Position numbers and translations under genes: made by a program. This document shows positions 27,837-36,420 of a stretch of DNA of 58,843 bases, piece after piece (within the stretch, counting starts at the first letter, position 1; each line of letters begins with the position of its first letter). The stretch lies in NCBI RefSeq assembly GCF_000308595.1, contig NZ_BAGA01000086.1, forward strand, positions 1-58,843, read 5' to 3'. This DNA is from Nocardia higoensis NBRC 100133. GTDB lineage: Bacteria > Actinomycetota > Actinomycetes > Mycobacteriales > Mycobacteriaceae. The notes beneath the pieces are model-generated. The model was not told the DNA's origin, searched no databases, and was given only the letters and a program-made list of their open reading frames with translations.

Positions 27837-28537
27837 AGCGATCAGCTCTCACATCCGGCCTCCGGCGCACTGCGCGCCGCAAGCGATCCCGTCACCCGTT
27901 TCCGGGAAATTCGCGCGCACGACAGAACAAACCGGAGAAATGGTTTCGTCGATTACCGCGAGGCAGCCGGCCGATCCGGCCACATTGCCTTCCCCGATAT
28001 TGTGGGGGCCATCGCATCGGTAGTCAATAACTTCCGGAAAATGTACAGCACCCCGTTCCGCGCTCGCCCGATCCAGTCGTCGACAAAATTCCGGGGGTGC
28101 CGCACACCTCTCCCGGATTCCGCGACCGAGCTGGACCGGAAATGTCTTCTATTCACATCCAGGCAGCTCAGAAGCACTGCATGTCGGAACCCCTTCCAGC
28201 GGGGACAACCCGAAAAGAACTCACTACAGGTTGTGCCGAGAATAATTTTTCCAGGAATTATCGAATAAAATTGAGCCCTGTCGACAGGGGTGGCGAACGA
28301 TTTCTACGGACCGAAGACACCGACGATCCGAATATCGCGGAACTGCGATCGATTCCGCGCGCCCGCTCAGGAGCATCGCGCGAAAAATTAATTACGGCGA
28401 ACGCGAAATCGCCTATCGATTCCGCTCGCGGAACACCACGGATCCGGCACCGGGCGATTCGCGCCCGCCGTTCCGGAAGCATGCCGCACGCCCCCCGAGA
28501 AGGCGGGCCTCGTCCGGCCCGGCCGTCACCCCTCGCA
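27837..28537. other. Long AT-richer intergenic region upstream of the mce operon
   Basis: This stretch is visibly less GC-rich than its surroundings (for example around 28230-28270 and 28385-28410) and has no convincing reading frame. It should carry the yrbEA promoter and regulatory sites, since that is the first gene of the operon. An imperfect inverted repeat, AATAATT near 28240 with AATTATC, is the only small structure noticed. No KstR motif (TAGAACACGTTCTA-like) was seen. Confidence 0.5.
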
Positions 28538-28555
28538 CCGGCCGTTCGTGGCCGG
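28538..28555 (-). terminator. GC hairpin after the 28569-29168 gene
   Basis: CCGGCC (28538-28543) and GGCCGG (28550-28555) flank a 6-nt loop, starting 14 bp after the stop codon of the minus-strand gene. There is no U-tract. It is a possible terminator. Confidence 0.35.
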
Positions 28556-28568
28556 CGGTCCCCCGCGC

Positions 28569-29168
28569 CTAACGCACCGCGACCAGGCGAGTCCCCCACT
28601 GCGTGCCCGGCGCGGGCGTATCGGAGAACTGCAGCCACTCCTCGGCGGTGACCGCTTCGCCGGCGCAGCCCGCGGCCCGCAGCGCACACGCCTTGAACGC
28701 CCGCGCGGCCACGCTGATCCGGTACGCCATCGGCGACACCCGCGTCTCCAGCTCGGCAGGCAATTCGCCCCAGACCCCGACCTCGATCTCGCCACCGTCC
28801 AGACAGCCGAGCACACCCTCGCGGACCCGAGGGTCGCTGGTGTACATCGACGGATCGATCGCGAGCGTCTGTGGCCAGATGTCGTGCGTGGGCACCGCCA
28901 GCGCCTGTTCGAAGTCCAGCACGGTGGCACCGAGGATCTGCAGCGACCGGGCGTGCGAGTGATCGCGCACCAGCACCGTCACCTCCCATCCCGCGGTCGA
29001 GCGGTCGAACAACCAGCCACCGGCGCAGCGGACGATATCGATCGGACGGGGTGCGACCATCGCCACGCGGTAGCGCAGCGGATGCCTGCGCGCGTGCGCA
29101 CGCCAGCGGGACACCGAGTTCAGTCCCGCGGCGCGGGGGGTGAGGGGGTCGACGGTTCGTACAGCCAT
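28569..29168 (-). CDS. Conserved hypothetical actinobacterial protein
   Basis: 199 residues from the ATG at 29168; an ATG at 29177 is equally possible. No domain is recognised with confidence. The segment RPIDIVRCAGGWLFDRSTAGWEVTVLVRDHSHARSLQILGATVLDFEQALAV looks like a folded alpha/beta domain, followed by PTHDIWPQTLAIDPSMYTSD. There is no signal peptide or membrane segment. It stands alone between the mce upstream region and the enoyl-CoA hydratase gene. Codon use is typical of real genes here. Confidence 0.65.
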   Translation of the reverse strand: MAVRTVDPLTPRAAGLNSVSRWRAHARRHPLRYRVAMVAPRPIDIVRCAGGWLFDRSTAGWEVTVLVRDHSHARSLQILGATVLDFEQALAVPTHDIWPQTLAIDPSMYTSDPRVREGVLGCLDGGEIEVGVWGELPAELETRVSPMAYRISVAARAFKACALRAAGCAGEAVTAEEWLQFSDTPAPGTQWGTRLVAVR

Positions 29169-29177
29169 GGGTTCCAT

Positions 29178-29472
29178 CCCCGTTCGTCGAACAGCAAGAT
29201 GTGGCGGCCGCACCATCACCGCGCCCCGGCAGGACGCCGCCCACGACACCGACCCGGCTGGATCGGAGACCTCGACACGTGGACGGGGAAACGCGCGACG
29301 GGCGAACCGGATTCGAACCAACCACCCGGCCCGGAACCCACGGTGAGTTCGGGCTGGAACTCGAGCTCGGGCCTGAGATCGGAGCCTGCTCCGGACGGTG
29401 CCGCCGAACACACAGTAAGGTCATTCTCGGATCGGTGATGGCCATCTCATATTTCGTCATATGTGATGTACC
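29178..29472. other. Intergenic region upstream of the 28569-29168 gene
   Basis: No gene is seen here. It contains a CATTCTC half-site near 29422 like those in the GAGAAT/ATTCTC operators described below, and an AT-richer patch (29448-29475) with a CATATG palindrome. It probably holds the promoter of the downstream minus-strand gene and the end of the enoyl-CoA hydratase transcript. Confidence 0.4.
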
Positions 29473-30207
29473 TCACTTGACTGCCGCCGCGCGTTTGAGT
29501 ACGCGATCGGCGGCTTCCCAGTGCTCCTCGGCCACCCAGAGGCGGGCGAACGCGGCGACCGCCTCGCCCGCGGGAACACCGGCCAGCACCCGTTTGATCT
29601 CCACAGCGGGCCCGTTGGCCAGCGATTTCGCGAGATCCCGCCAGCCGCGGTCGAATTCGCCACGCGGCAGCACCCGGTCGATCAAGCCGAGTCGTTGCGC
29701 CTCGGCGGCATCCAGAACGGTTCCCGACCCCGCCAGCATCAGCGCCCGCCCACGACCGACCAACTCACCGAGCCGCTCGGCGCCACCCCAGGCCGGCATG
29801 ATCGCCAGCGACACCTGATTGAAGCCGATCCTGATGTCGGCGGCCGCGATCCGGATATCGGCGGCGACCGCCACTTCGGCGCCGCCGCCGAGCGCGTGCC
29901 CGTTCAGCGCCGCGATCACCGGACCGGGGAAGCCGGCCAGCCGGTCGCAGATCCCGCGCATGTGCCAGGCCATTTCGGCGGCCTGTTCCTCGGTGCGCAG
30001 CCGGGCCAATTCCTTGAGATCCCCACCGGAGACGAAGCTGCGATCACCCGCGCCGGTGAGCACCAGCGCGCGCACCCCCTCGGCCTTCTCGACCTCGTCG
30101 AGGACCTGCCCCAGCTGATCCATCGTCTCCGGCGCGATGGCGTTGCGCGCCTGCGGCCGGTTGATCGTGACGACCGCGAGCCCATCGCCCACCTCGAGCT
30201 CCACCAT
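29473..30207 (-). CDS. Enoyl-CoA hydratase/isomerase family protein
   Basis: 244 residues of crotonase fold. Visible motifs are TINRPQARNAI, the oxyanion-hole segment SGGDLKELA, LNGHALGGGAEVAVAADIRIAA and IMPAWGGAERLGELVGRGRALMLAGSGTVLDAAEA. One expected catalytic Glu position reads PAWGG rather than the common PGxGG/PExG pattern, so hydration cannot be assumed. It acts on acyl-CoA thioesters in the cytoplasm. The ATG at 30207 is chosen for the purine-rich GGGAGAACAAGAG leader. It is divergent from the acyl-CoA ligase operon across a palindromic operator. Confidence 0.88.
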   Translation of the reverse strand: MVELEVGDGLAVVTINRPQARNAIAPETMDQLGQVLDEVEKAEGVRALVLTGAGDRSFVSGGDLKELARLRTEEQAAEMAWHMRGICDRLAGFPGPVIAALNGHALGGGAEVAVAADIRIAAADIRIGFNQVSLAIMPAWGGAERLGELVGRGRALMLAGSGTVLDAAEAQRLGLIDRVLPRGEFDRGWRDLAKSLANGPAVEIKRVLAGVPAGEAVAAFARLWVAEEHWEAADRVLKRAAAVK

Positions 30208-30228
30208 CTCTTGTTCTCCCTTGCGAAA

Positions 30229-30257
30229 ATATGATTCTCTCTTCTTGAGAATCATAT
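30229..30257. promoter_or_regulatory. Perfect inverted repeat, candidate regulator operator (site A)
   Basis: ATATGATTCTC (30229-30239) and GAGAATCATAT (30247-30257) are perfect 11-bp arms around a 7-bp spacer. The repeat lies between the divergent enoyl-CoA hydratase and acyl-CoA ligase genes. The ATTCTC-N7-GAGAAT core is shared with the site at 56139-56159. Confidence 0.75.
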
Positions 30258-30299
30258 ACTTACTCGTGACCTGGACAGGAGCGAGAAGGGGAGAATCCC

Positions 30300-31871
30300 A
30301 TGCGCACCATCCCGGACGAGCTGCTCCGCCGGTACCACGACCAGGGCTGGTGGACCTCGGAAACCATCGGCGATCTCCTGACCCGCGAACTGGCGGCCGC
30401 GCCGGACACCGAGTTCCACATCCACTCCGCGATCAGGCCGTGGAGCGGCACCTGGCACGAAGTAGAGAGCACAGCGCGCAGGCTCGCCGCGGGACTGCGC
30501 AGGCGGGGCGTCGGCCCCGGCGACGTGGTGGCCTTCCAGCTACCGAACTGGATGGAAGCGGCCGCGGTGTTCTGGGCCTCGGCCTTCCTCGGCGCGACCG
30601 TGGTGCCGATCGTGCACTTCTACGGCCGCAAGGAAGTCGGCTACATCCTGCGCGCCGTCGCGCCGCGCGTCTTCCTCGGCACGAAGCTGTTCGGCGACAA
30701 CGGCATCGACGAGGACATGCTCGCCGATATCCCGGTGGTCGCGATGGTCGGCGAGAACTTCGAGGAGCTGCTCGATCCCGAGCCGATGGCGGGCACGCTG
30801 CCCGTCGACCCCGCAGGCCCGGCGCTCATCGCGTTCACCTCGGGCACCACCAGCGACCCGAAGGGGGTGATGCACAGCCACCAGACCCTCGGTCACGAGA
30901 CCCGTCAGCTCGCCGGCATGTATCCCCGCGACCGCGGGCACCAGCTCACAGCGGCGCCGGTCGGCCACTTCATCGGCATGGTCAACGCCTTCCTGATCCC
31001 GGTACTCGACCGCCTGCCGATCAACCTGACCGACGTCTGGGATCCCGCCCGCGTGCTCGCCCTCATGACCGAACGCGAGCTCACCGTCGGCGGCGGCGTC
31101 GCCTATTACATGACAAGCCTCCTGGACCATCCGGAGTGCACCCCCGAGCACCTGCCCTATCTGCGTTACGCCGGACTCGGCGGCGCGGCGGTCCCCGCCG
31201 CGGTCACCACCCGCCTGGCCGGCCTCGGCATCACGGTCTATCGCTCCTACGGCAGCACCGAGCACCCGTCCATCACCGGCTCCCATCCCACCGCGCCCGA
31301 GGACAAGCGCCTGTTCACCGACGGCGCGCCGTTGCCCGGGGTGGAGATCCGCCTGGCCGACGACGGCGAAATCCTCAGTCGCGGACCGGATCTGTGCCTG
31401 GGCTACACCGACCCCGAACTCACCGCTCGCGCCTTCGACGAGCAGGGCTGGTACCACACCGGCGATATCGGCGTGCTCGACGCCGACGGCTACCTCACCA
31501 TCACCGACCGCAAGGCGGATCTGATCATCCGTGGCGGGGAGAACATCAGCGCGCTCGAAGTCGAGGAGATCCTGCTGCGCCTGCCCGGGGTGGCCGAGGC
31601 GGTGGCCGTCGCGGTGCCCGACGAACGGCTCGGCGAGCGCACCGCCGCCGTCGTCCGGATCCAGCCCGGCGCATCGGTTCCCGAGATGTCCACCTTGCGA
31701 ACACATTTCGCCGAGGCGGGCGTGGCCAAACAGAAGTGGCCCGAGCAGCTGCACATCGTCGACGACTTCCCGCGCACCGCCAGCGGCAAAGTCCAGAAGT
31801 TCGCCGTCCGGCGGTCTTTGGTCACCAGCGGTCCCCGCGGCACCGAGGATATTGCGGCTCACACCGAATGA
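30300..31871 (+). CDS. AMP-forming acyl-CoA ligase
   Basis: 523 residues of the ANL superfamily. Motifs: the phosphate loop FTSGTTSDPKGVMHSH, the YGSTEHP adenine-site motif, and the C-terminal GWYHTGDIGVLDADGYLTITDRKADLIIRGGENI hinge with catalytic PRTASGKVQKFAV (Lys near residue 502). It activates a carboxylic acid as its CoA thioester; a cyclic or aromatic acid is plausible from resemblance to cyclohexanecarboxylate/benzoate-type ligases, but this is not proven. It is first in a three-gene operon. Confidence 0.9.
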   Translation: MRTIPDELLRRYHDQGWWTSETIGDLLTRELAAAPDTEFHIHSAIRPWSGTWHEVESTARRLAAGLRRRGVGPGDVVAFQLPNWMEAAAVFWASAFLGATVVPIVHFYGRKEVGYILRAVAPRVFLGTKLFGDNGIDEDMLADIPVVAMVGENFEELLDPEPMAGTLPVDPAGPALIAFTSGTTSDPKGVMHSHQTLGHETRQLAGMYPRDRGHQLTAAPVGHFIGMVNAFLIPVLDRLPINLTDVWDPARVLALMTERELTVGGGVAYYMTSLLDHPECTPEHLPYLRYAGLGGAAVPAAVTTRLAGLGITVYRSYGSTEHPSITGSHPTAPEDKRLFTDGAPLPGVEIRLADDGEILSRGPDLCLGYTDPELTARAFDEQGWYHTGDIGVLDADGYLTITDRKADLIIRGGENISALEVEEILLRLPGVAEAVAVAVPDERLGERTAAVVRIQPGASVPEMSTLRTHFAEAGVAKQKWPEQLHIVDDFPRTASGKVQKFAVRRSLVTSGPRGTEDIAAHTE

Positions 31872-31884
31872 GAATACGATTCTC
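31870..31884. promoter_or_regulatory. Operator-like inverted repeat (site B)
   Basis: GAGAATACGATTCTC: 6-bp perfect arms around ACG, flanked by T and TCA. It overlaps the stop codon of the ligase and precedes the amidohydrolase ribosome-binding site by about 10 bp. A near copy (13 of 15 bases) occurs at 56254-56268. It may allow separate control of the downstream genes. Confidence 0.65.
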
Positions 31885-31906
31885 TCAAACGAACAAGGAG
31901 GATTCC

Positions 31907-33085
31907 ATGAGCGACTTCGGCTTGCCCTACCAGCTCTTCGACGCCGACAACCACCTGTACGAGACACAGGACGCGCTGACGAAGTTCCTGCCGAAGCAGT
32001 ACCGAGGCGTCATCCAGTACGTCGAGGTCAACGGACGTACCAAGATCGCCATCCGGGGCCAGATCAGCGAGTACATCCCCAACCCGACCTTCGACGTGGT
32101 CGCGCGCCCCGGCGCGATGGAGGACTACTTCAAGAACGGCAATCCCGAGGGCAAGAGCAGGCGCGAGATCTTCGGCGAGCCGATGCGCTCCATCCCGGCG
32201 TTCCGCGAGCCGGGCCCGCGCCTGGAGCTGATGAACAAGCTGAAGATCCACCGGACCCTGATGTTCCCGACCCTGGCCAGCCTCGTCGAGGAGCGGATGC
32301 GCGACGATCCGGAGCTGATCCACATCGTCGTGCACGCCCTCAACGAATGGCTCTACGAGACCTGGGGATTCAACTACGAGAACCGCATCTACACGGTGCC
32401 GGTGATCAGCCTGCCCATCCTCGACAAGGCGCTGGCCGAACTGGAGTGGGTCGCCGAGCGCGGCGCCCGCGCCATCCTGGTGCGCCCGGCCCCCGTCCCG
32501 GGCTGGGGCGGCTCGCGCTCGTTCGCGCTGCCGGAGTTCGATCCGTTCTGGGAGCGGGTCACCGAACTCGACCTGCTGGTCACCATGCACTCCTCCGACA
32601 GCGGCTACGCCCGCTACACCTCGGACTGGGAGGGCGCCCGCGCGGAGATGCTGCCGTTCAAGACCAACACCTTCCGAATGGTCAGCGAATGGCGGGCCAT
32701 CGAGGACGCGGTCGCCTCCTGGGTCTGCCACGGCGCCTTGTTCCGCCATCCGACCCTCAAGATCGCCGTCATCGAGAACGGCGCCTCCTGGCTGCCGCCG
32801 CTGCTGGAGAACCTCGCCGACGTCTACAAGAAGGCGCCGGAGGGCTTCGACGGCGATCCGGTCGAGGCGGTCAAGAGGATGATCCACGTCAGCCCCTTCT
32901 GGGAAGAGGATCTCGAGGCGCTGGCCGACCTGATCGGCGTGGAGCGAGTGCTCTTCGGTTCGGACTACCCGCATCCGGAGGGGCTGGCCGAGCCGGCCCG
33001 CTACATCAACGAGATCAAGAACATGTCGCCGCAGGATCAGGCGCTCATCATGGGCGGCAATCTCGCGAGGTTGCTCGGACTGTGA
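31907..33085 (+). CDS. Amidohydrolase family protein (amidohydrolase_2)
   Basis: 392 residues. The metal-site pattern of amidohydrolase-2 proteins is visible: FDADNHLYE at the N-terminus (DxDxH type), TMHSSDSG (His) and VLFGSDYPHPEG near the C-terminus. Family members include decarboxylases, hydratases and CoA-thioester hydrolases such as CouM of p-hydroxycinnamate catabolism. Between two CoA ligases, a role on a ring-cleaved or beta-oxo CoA intermediate is likely (inference). AAGGAGG precedes the ATG, and the stop overlaps the next start. Confidence 0.88.
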   Translation: MSDFGLPYQLFDADNHLYETQDALTKFLPKQYRGVIQYVEVNGRTKIAIRGQISEYIPNPTFDVVARPGAMEDYFKNGNPEGKSRREIFGEPMRSIPAFREPGPRLELMNKLKIHRTLMFPTLASLVEERMRDDPELIHIVVHALNEWLYETWGFNYENRIYTVPVISLPILDKALAELEWVAERGARAILVRPAPVPGWGGSRSFALPEFDPFWERVTELDLLVTMHSSDSGYARYTSDWEGARAEMLPFKTNTFRMVSEWRAIEDAVASWVCHGALFRHPTLKIAVIENGASWLPPLLENLADVYKKAPEGFDGDPVEAVKRMIHVSPFWEEDLEALADLIGVERVLFGSDYPHPEGLAEPARYINEIKNMSPQDQALIMGGNLARLLGL

Positions 33086-34512
33086 GCTGGGAGACCATCC
33101 CGGAGATGGTCCTGTCCACCGCCGACCGCTTCGGTGACGCCGAAGCGGTCGTGGACGGGGATCTCCGGCTGAGCTACGTCGAACTGGTCGATCGGGTGCG
33201 CCGGGCCGCAGGCGCGTTCGCCGAATCGGGGGTCGGCAAGGGCGACCGGGTCGCGATCTGGGCGCCGAACTCCGCCGAATGGATCATCGCCGCCTTCGGC
33301 CTGCTCACCGCGGGCGGCGTGCTGGTGCCGGTGAACAGCCGGTTCAAGCCGGCCGAGGCCGCCGATGTCATCACCCGCAGCCGGGCGAAGGCCGTGCTGG
33401 TGCAGCAAGGTTTTCTCGGAATGGACCATTCCGCACCGGACGGCATCCCGGTGATCGACCTGAAGTCCGATTTCCTGTCCGGCGGAGAGCCTTTCGAACG
33501 CCAGGTCTCCGGCGACGACATCGCCGACATCATCTTCACCTCCGGGACCACCGGCCGGTCCAAGGGCGTGATGATGAACCACCGGCAGTCCCTGCGCATG
33601 TACGCCGAATGGTGCGATCTGGCCGATCTCCGCCGGGGCGACCGCTACCTGATCGTCAATCCGTTCTTCCACACCTTCGGCTACCGGGCCGGACTCATCG
33701 CCTCGCTCATCCGCGGCGCGACCATCCTTCCGCTGCCGGTGTTCGACGTGGATCGGGTCCTGGAACTGGTGGCGAAGGAGAAGATCACCATGCTGCCCGG
33801 TCCGCCCACGCTCTACCACTCTCTGCTCGAGGCGGGACCGGGCCACGACCTGTCCTCCCTGCGCGCCGCGGTCACCGGCGCGGCCGACATCCCGGTGGAG
33901 CTGATCCGCCGGGTGCGCGAGGAGCTGCCGTTCGAGACGATCATGACCGGCTACGGACTCACCGAGGCGGGCACCGCCACCGCCTCGCGCCCCGGCGACA
34001 CCTTCGAACAGATCGCGACAACGGTCGGCACCCCCTGCGACGGACTGGAAGTGCGCATCGCCGACGACGGCGAGGTCCTGGTCCGCGGATACAGCGTCAT
34101 GCAGGGCTATCTCGACGATCCCGAGGCCACCGCCGCCACCATCGACCCCGACGGCTGGCTGCGCACCGGCGACCTCGGCGAACTCGATCCCGACGGCAGG
34201 CTGCGCATCCTCGGCCGCAAGAAGGACATGTTCATCGTCGGCGGTTTCAACGCCTACCCCGCCGAGATCGAGGGCTACCTCCTCGAACACCCGGCGGTGG
34301 AACAGGTCGCCGTCATCGGTGTGCCCGACGAGCGGCTCGGCCAAGTGGGCCGTGCGTACGTGGTGTCGAATACGACGGTGCGCGAGGAGGATCTGCTCGC
34401 GTGGGCCAAGCAGCGGATGGCCGGGTACAAAGTGCCGCGCTCGGTGCGGTTCCTGGACCGGTTGCCGCTCAACGCCACCGGCAAGGTGCAGAAGGATCGA
34501 TTGCCGGCGTGA
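33082..34512 (+). CDS. FadD3-like AMP-forming acyl-CoA ligase
   Basis: 476 residues from the GTG at 33082, overlapping the amidohydrolase stop (GTGA). ANL motifs: FTSGTTGRSKGVMMNH, GYGLTEAG, DGWLRTGDLGELDPDGRLRILGRKKDMFIVGGFN and LPLNATGKVQKDRL at the C-terminus. It most resembles FadD3-type ligases, which activate HIP-like steroid-ring remnants in mycobacteria, but no other HIP genes are nearby, so the substrate stays open. Last gene of the operon; convergent with the biosynthetic cluster. Confidence 0.88.
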   Translation: MSWETIPEMVLSTADRFGDAEAVVDGDLRLSYVELVDRVRRAAGAFAESGVGKGDRVAIWAPNSAEWIIAAFGLLTAGGVLVPVNSRFKPAEAADVITRSRAKAVLVQQGFLGMDHSAPDGIPVIDLKSDFLSGGEPFERQVSGDDIADIIFTSGTTGRSKGVMMNHRQSLRMYAEWCDLADLRRGDRYLIVNPFFHTFGYRAGLIASLIRGATILPLPVFDVDRVLELVAKEKITMLPGPPTLYHSLLEAGPGHDLSSLRAAVTGAADIPVELIRRVREELPFETIMTGYGLTEAGTATASRPGDTFEQIATTVGTPCDGLEVRIADDGEVLVRGYSVMQGYLDDPEATAATIDPDGWLRTGDLGELDPDGRLRILGRKKDMFIVGGFNAYPAEIEGYLLEHPAVEQVAVIGVPDERLGQVGRAYVVSNTTVREEDLLAWAKQRMAGYKVPRSVRFLDRLPLNATGKVQKDRLPA

Positions 34513-34542
34513 CGACCGAGTCACCGAACCGGCCCACAGTGT

Positions 34543-36342
34543 TCACCCTCGGCCGAGACGCCAGTCGACGGCTGCCAGCCAGGTCGCGATGTCGCCGGCG
34601 ATCGCCGTCGGCTCCAAGCCGACATCTGCGAGCATCTCCGCGCGGGTTCCGTGCTCGAGAAATCCGGCGGGGACGCCGATGCCACGCACCGGCACATCCA
34701 GATCGGCCGCACGAAACTTCGCCGCCACCGCCGCGCCGACCCCGCTGTGGGCCAGACCGTCTTCGACCGTGACGACGAGCCGGTACGCACGGCCGAGTGC
34801 CACCAGCGCATCCGGAACCGGCAATACCCATCGAGGATCGACCACCGTCACATCGACCCCGTTCCGCGCCGACTGTAGTGCCGCGGCGACGGCAACGGCG
34901 GCCACCGAACCCACCGCGACGAGCAGCACCGCACCGGCCGGGGAATCGGATTCGGCTCGCTCCGGCTGGTACAGGACATCGATCCCGTTGTAGTGCCGAA
35001 CCGCCGGGATCGGGGCCCCCACCGCTCCGGTCGGGTATCGGATCGCGGTGGGGCCGTCGGAGATCGCGAGGGCTTCGGCGAACTCGCTACGCAGCGATGC
35101 GGCATCCCGGGGAGCGGCTACCCGAATACGCGGGACGATCGCAAGCAATGCCAGATCCCAGACTCCGTGATGACTGGGACCGTCCGGCCCGGTGATTCCC
35201 GCGCGGTCGAGCACGATCGTCACCGGTAGGTTCAGCAAGGCGACATCCATGAGCAACTGGTCGAAGGCACGGTTGAGGAAGGTCGAGTACAGCGCCACCA
35301 CCGGGTGCAATCCGCCGAGCGCAAGGCCCGCGGCAGAGGTCAACGCATGCTGCTCTGCGATACCCACATCGAACACGCGGTCGGGGAATCGGGCGGCGAG
35401 AGCGGCCAGCCCGGTCGGCCCGGCCATCGCCGCGGAGATCGCGACGATCTCCGTTCGTCGCTCGGCGTGCACGACGAGTTCTTCGGCGAACAGTGTCGTC
35501 CAGGTCTGCGCGACGGTGGAGCCGACCGGCTCACCGGTGTGTGGATCGAATGGTCCGCGCCCATGCATCCGATCGGAGTCGTCGGCTTCCGCGGGCGGGA
35601 ATCCGCGGCCCTTCTCGGTGATCGTATGGACGACGACCGGGCGGTAGGCCGCTTTCGCTTGCGACAGAGCGGCTTCCAGCGCGCTGATGTCGTGGCCGTC
35701 GACGGGGCCGAGGTAATCCAGTCCGAGCGCGGTGAACAAGGGCTCGGTGGGCCCGCCGACGGTGGGCCCGTATGAGCGTCCGTTGTCGTTGACGACGACA
35801 ACGATGCGTCGCTTCACTCCGGTGGCGATGTTGTTCAACGCCTCCCAGCACATTCCGCCGGTCAATGCCCCATCCCCCACCACCGCCACCACGCACCTGT
35901 CGTGTTCGCCCCGCAGCGCGAACGACTTGGCCAGTCCGTCGGCATAGGACAACGCGGCCGAAGCGTGCGAGGATTCGGTCCAGTCGTGCTCGCTCTCGGC
36001 CCGGCACGGGTACCCGGAAAGTCCGCCGCGGGCGCGCAATCGGTCGAAACCCTCGCGGCGCCCGGTCACGATCTTGTGTACACAGGACTGGTGCCCGGTG
36101 TCGAAGATCATCGGATCCGTGGGTGATTCGAAGACCCTGTGGAGGGCGATCGTCAGTTCGACCACGCCCAGATTCGGCCCGAGATGGCCTCCGCTCGCCG
36201 ACATCTTCTCGACCAGGAACTGCCTGATCTCGGCCGCCAGCAGGCCGAGTTCGTCAGACCGCAGCGTCCGCAGATCATGTGGACCGCCGACCCGGCACAG
36301 CACCGAGAGCCGTTGAGCGACAGACTCCGGTCCTGCTCGCAT
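34543..36342 (-). CDS. dxs: 1-deoxy-D-xylulose-5-phosphate synthase (cluster copy)
   Basis: 599 residues from the ATG at 36342, which has GGAAGG 9 nt upstream; the frame also opens at a GTG at 36420 directly after the permease stop. Thiamine-diphosphate motifs are clear: [60 protein letters not shown] and [17 protein letters not shown] condenses pyruvate and glyceraldehyde-3-phosphate as the first MEP-pathway step. It ends the prenyl-compound operon and probably boosts isoprenoid precursor supply; a housekeeping dxs is expected elsewhere. Confidence 0.93.
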   Translation of the reverse strand: MRAGPESVAQRLSVLCRVGGPHDLRTLRSDELGLLAAEIRQFLVEKMSASGGHLGPNLGVVELTIALHRVFESPTDPMIFDTGHQSCVHKIVTGRREGFDRLRARGGLSGYPCRAESEHDWTESSHASAALSYADGLAKSFALRGEHDRCVVAVVGDGALTGGMCWEALNNIATGVKRRIVVVVNDNGRSYGPTVGGPTEPLFTALGLDYLGPVDGHDISALEAALSQAKAAYRPVVVHTITEKGRGFPPAEADDSDRMHGRGPFDPHTGEPVGSTVAQTWTTLFAEELVVHAERRTEIVAISAAMAGPTGLAALAARFPDRVFDVGIAEQHALTSAAGLALGGLHPVVALYSTFLNRAFDQLLMDVALLNLPVTIVLDRAGITGPDGPSHHGVWDLALLAIVPRIRVAAPRDAASLRSEFAEALAISDGPTAIRYPTGAVGAPIPAVRHYNGIDVLYQPERAESDSPAGAVLLVAVGSVAAVAVAAALQSARNGVDVTVVDPRWVLPVPDALVALGRAYRLVVTVEDGLAHSGVGAAVAAKFRAADLDVPVRGIGVPAGFLEHGTRAEMLADVGLEPTAIAGDIATWLAAVDWRLGRG

Positions 36343-36420
36343 GTGGACCAACCTTCCTGCCGGCACTCGCCCGATCGGCATCGCGACCCCGAGTTCCTCG
36401 GCTTTCCTTCCGAACGGCAC

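Noticed and set aside
27953..28177. 74-residue minus-strand frame in the mce upstream gap
   Set aside because: No ribosome-binding site, no family-like pattern, and composition unlike neighbouring genes.
27837..28537. KstR-type sterol operator before the mce operon
   Set aside because: No TAGAACACGTTCTA-like palindrome was found, so a sterol-importing Mce4-type assignment is not supported.
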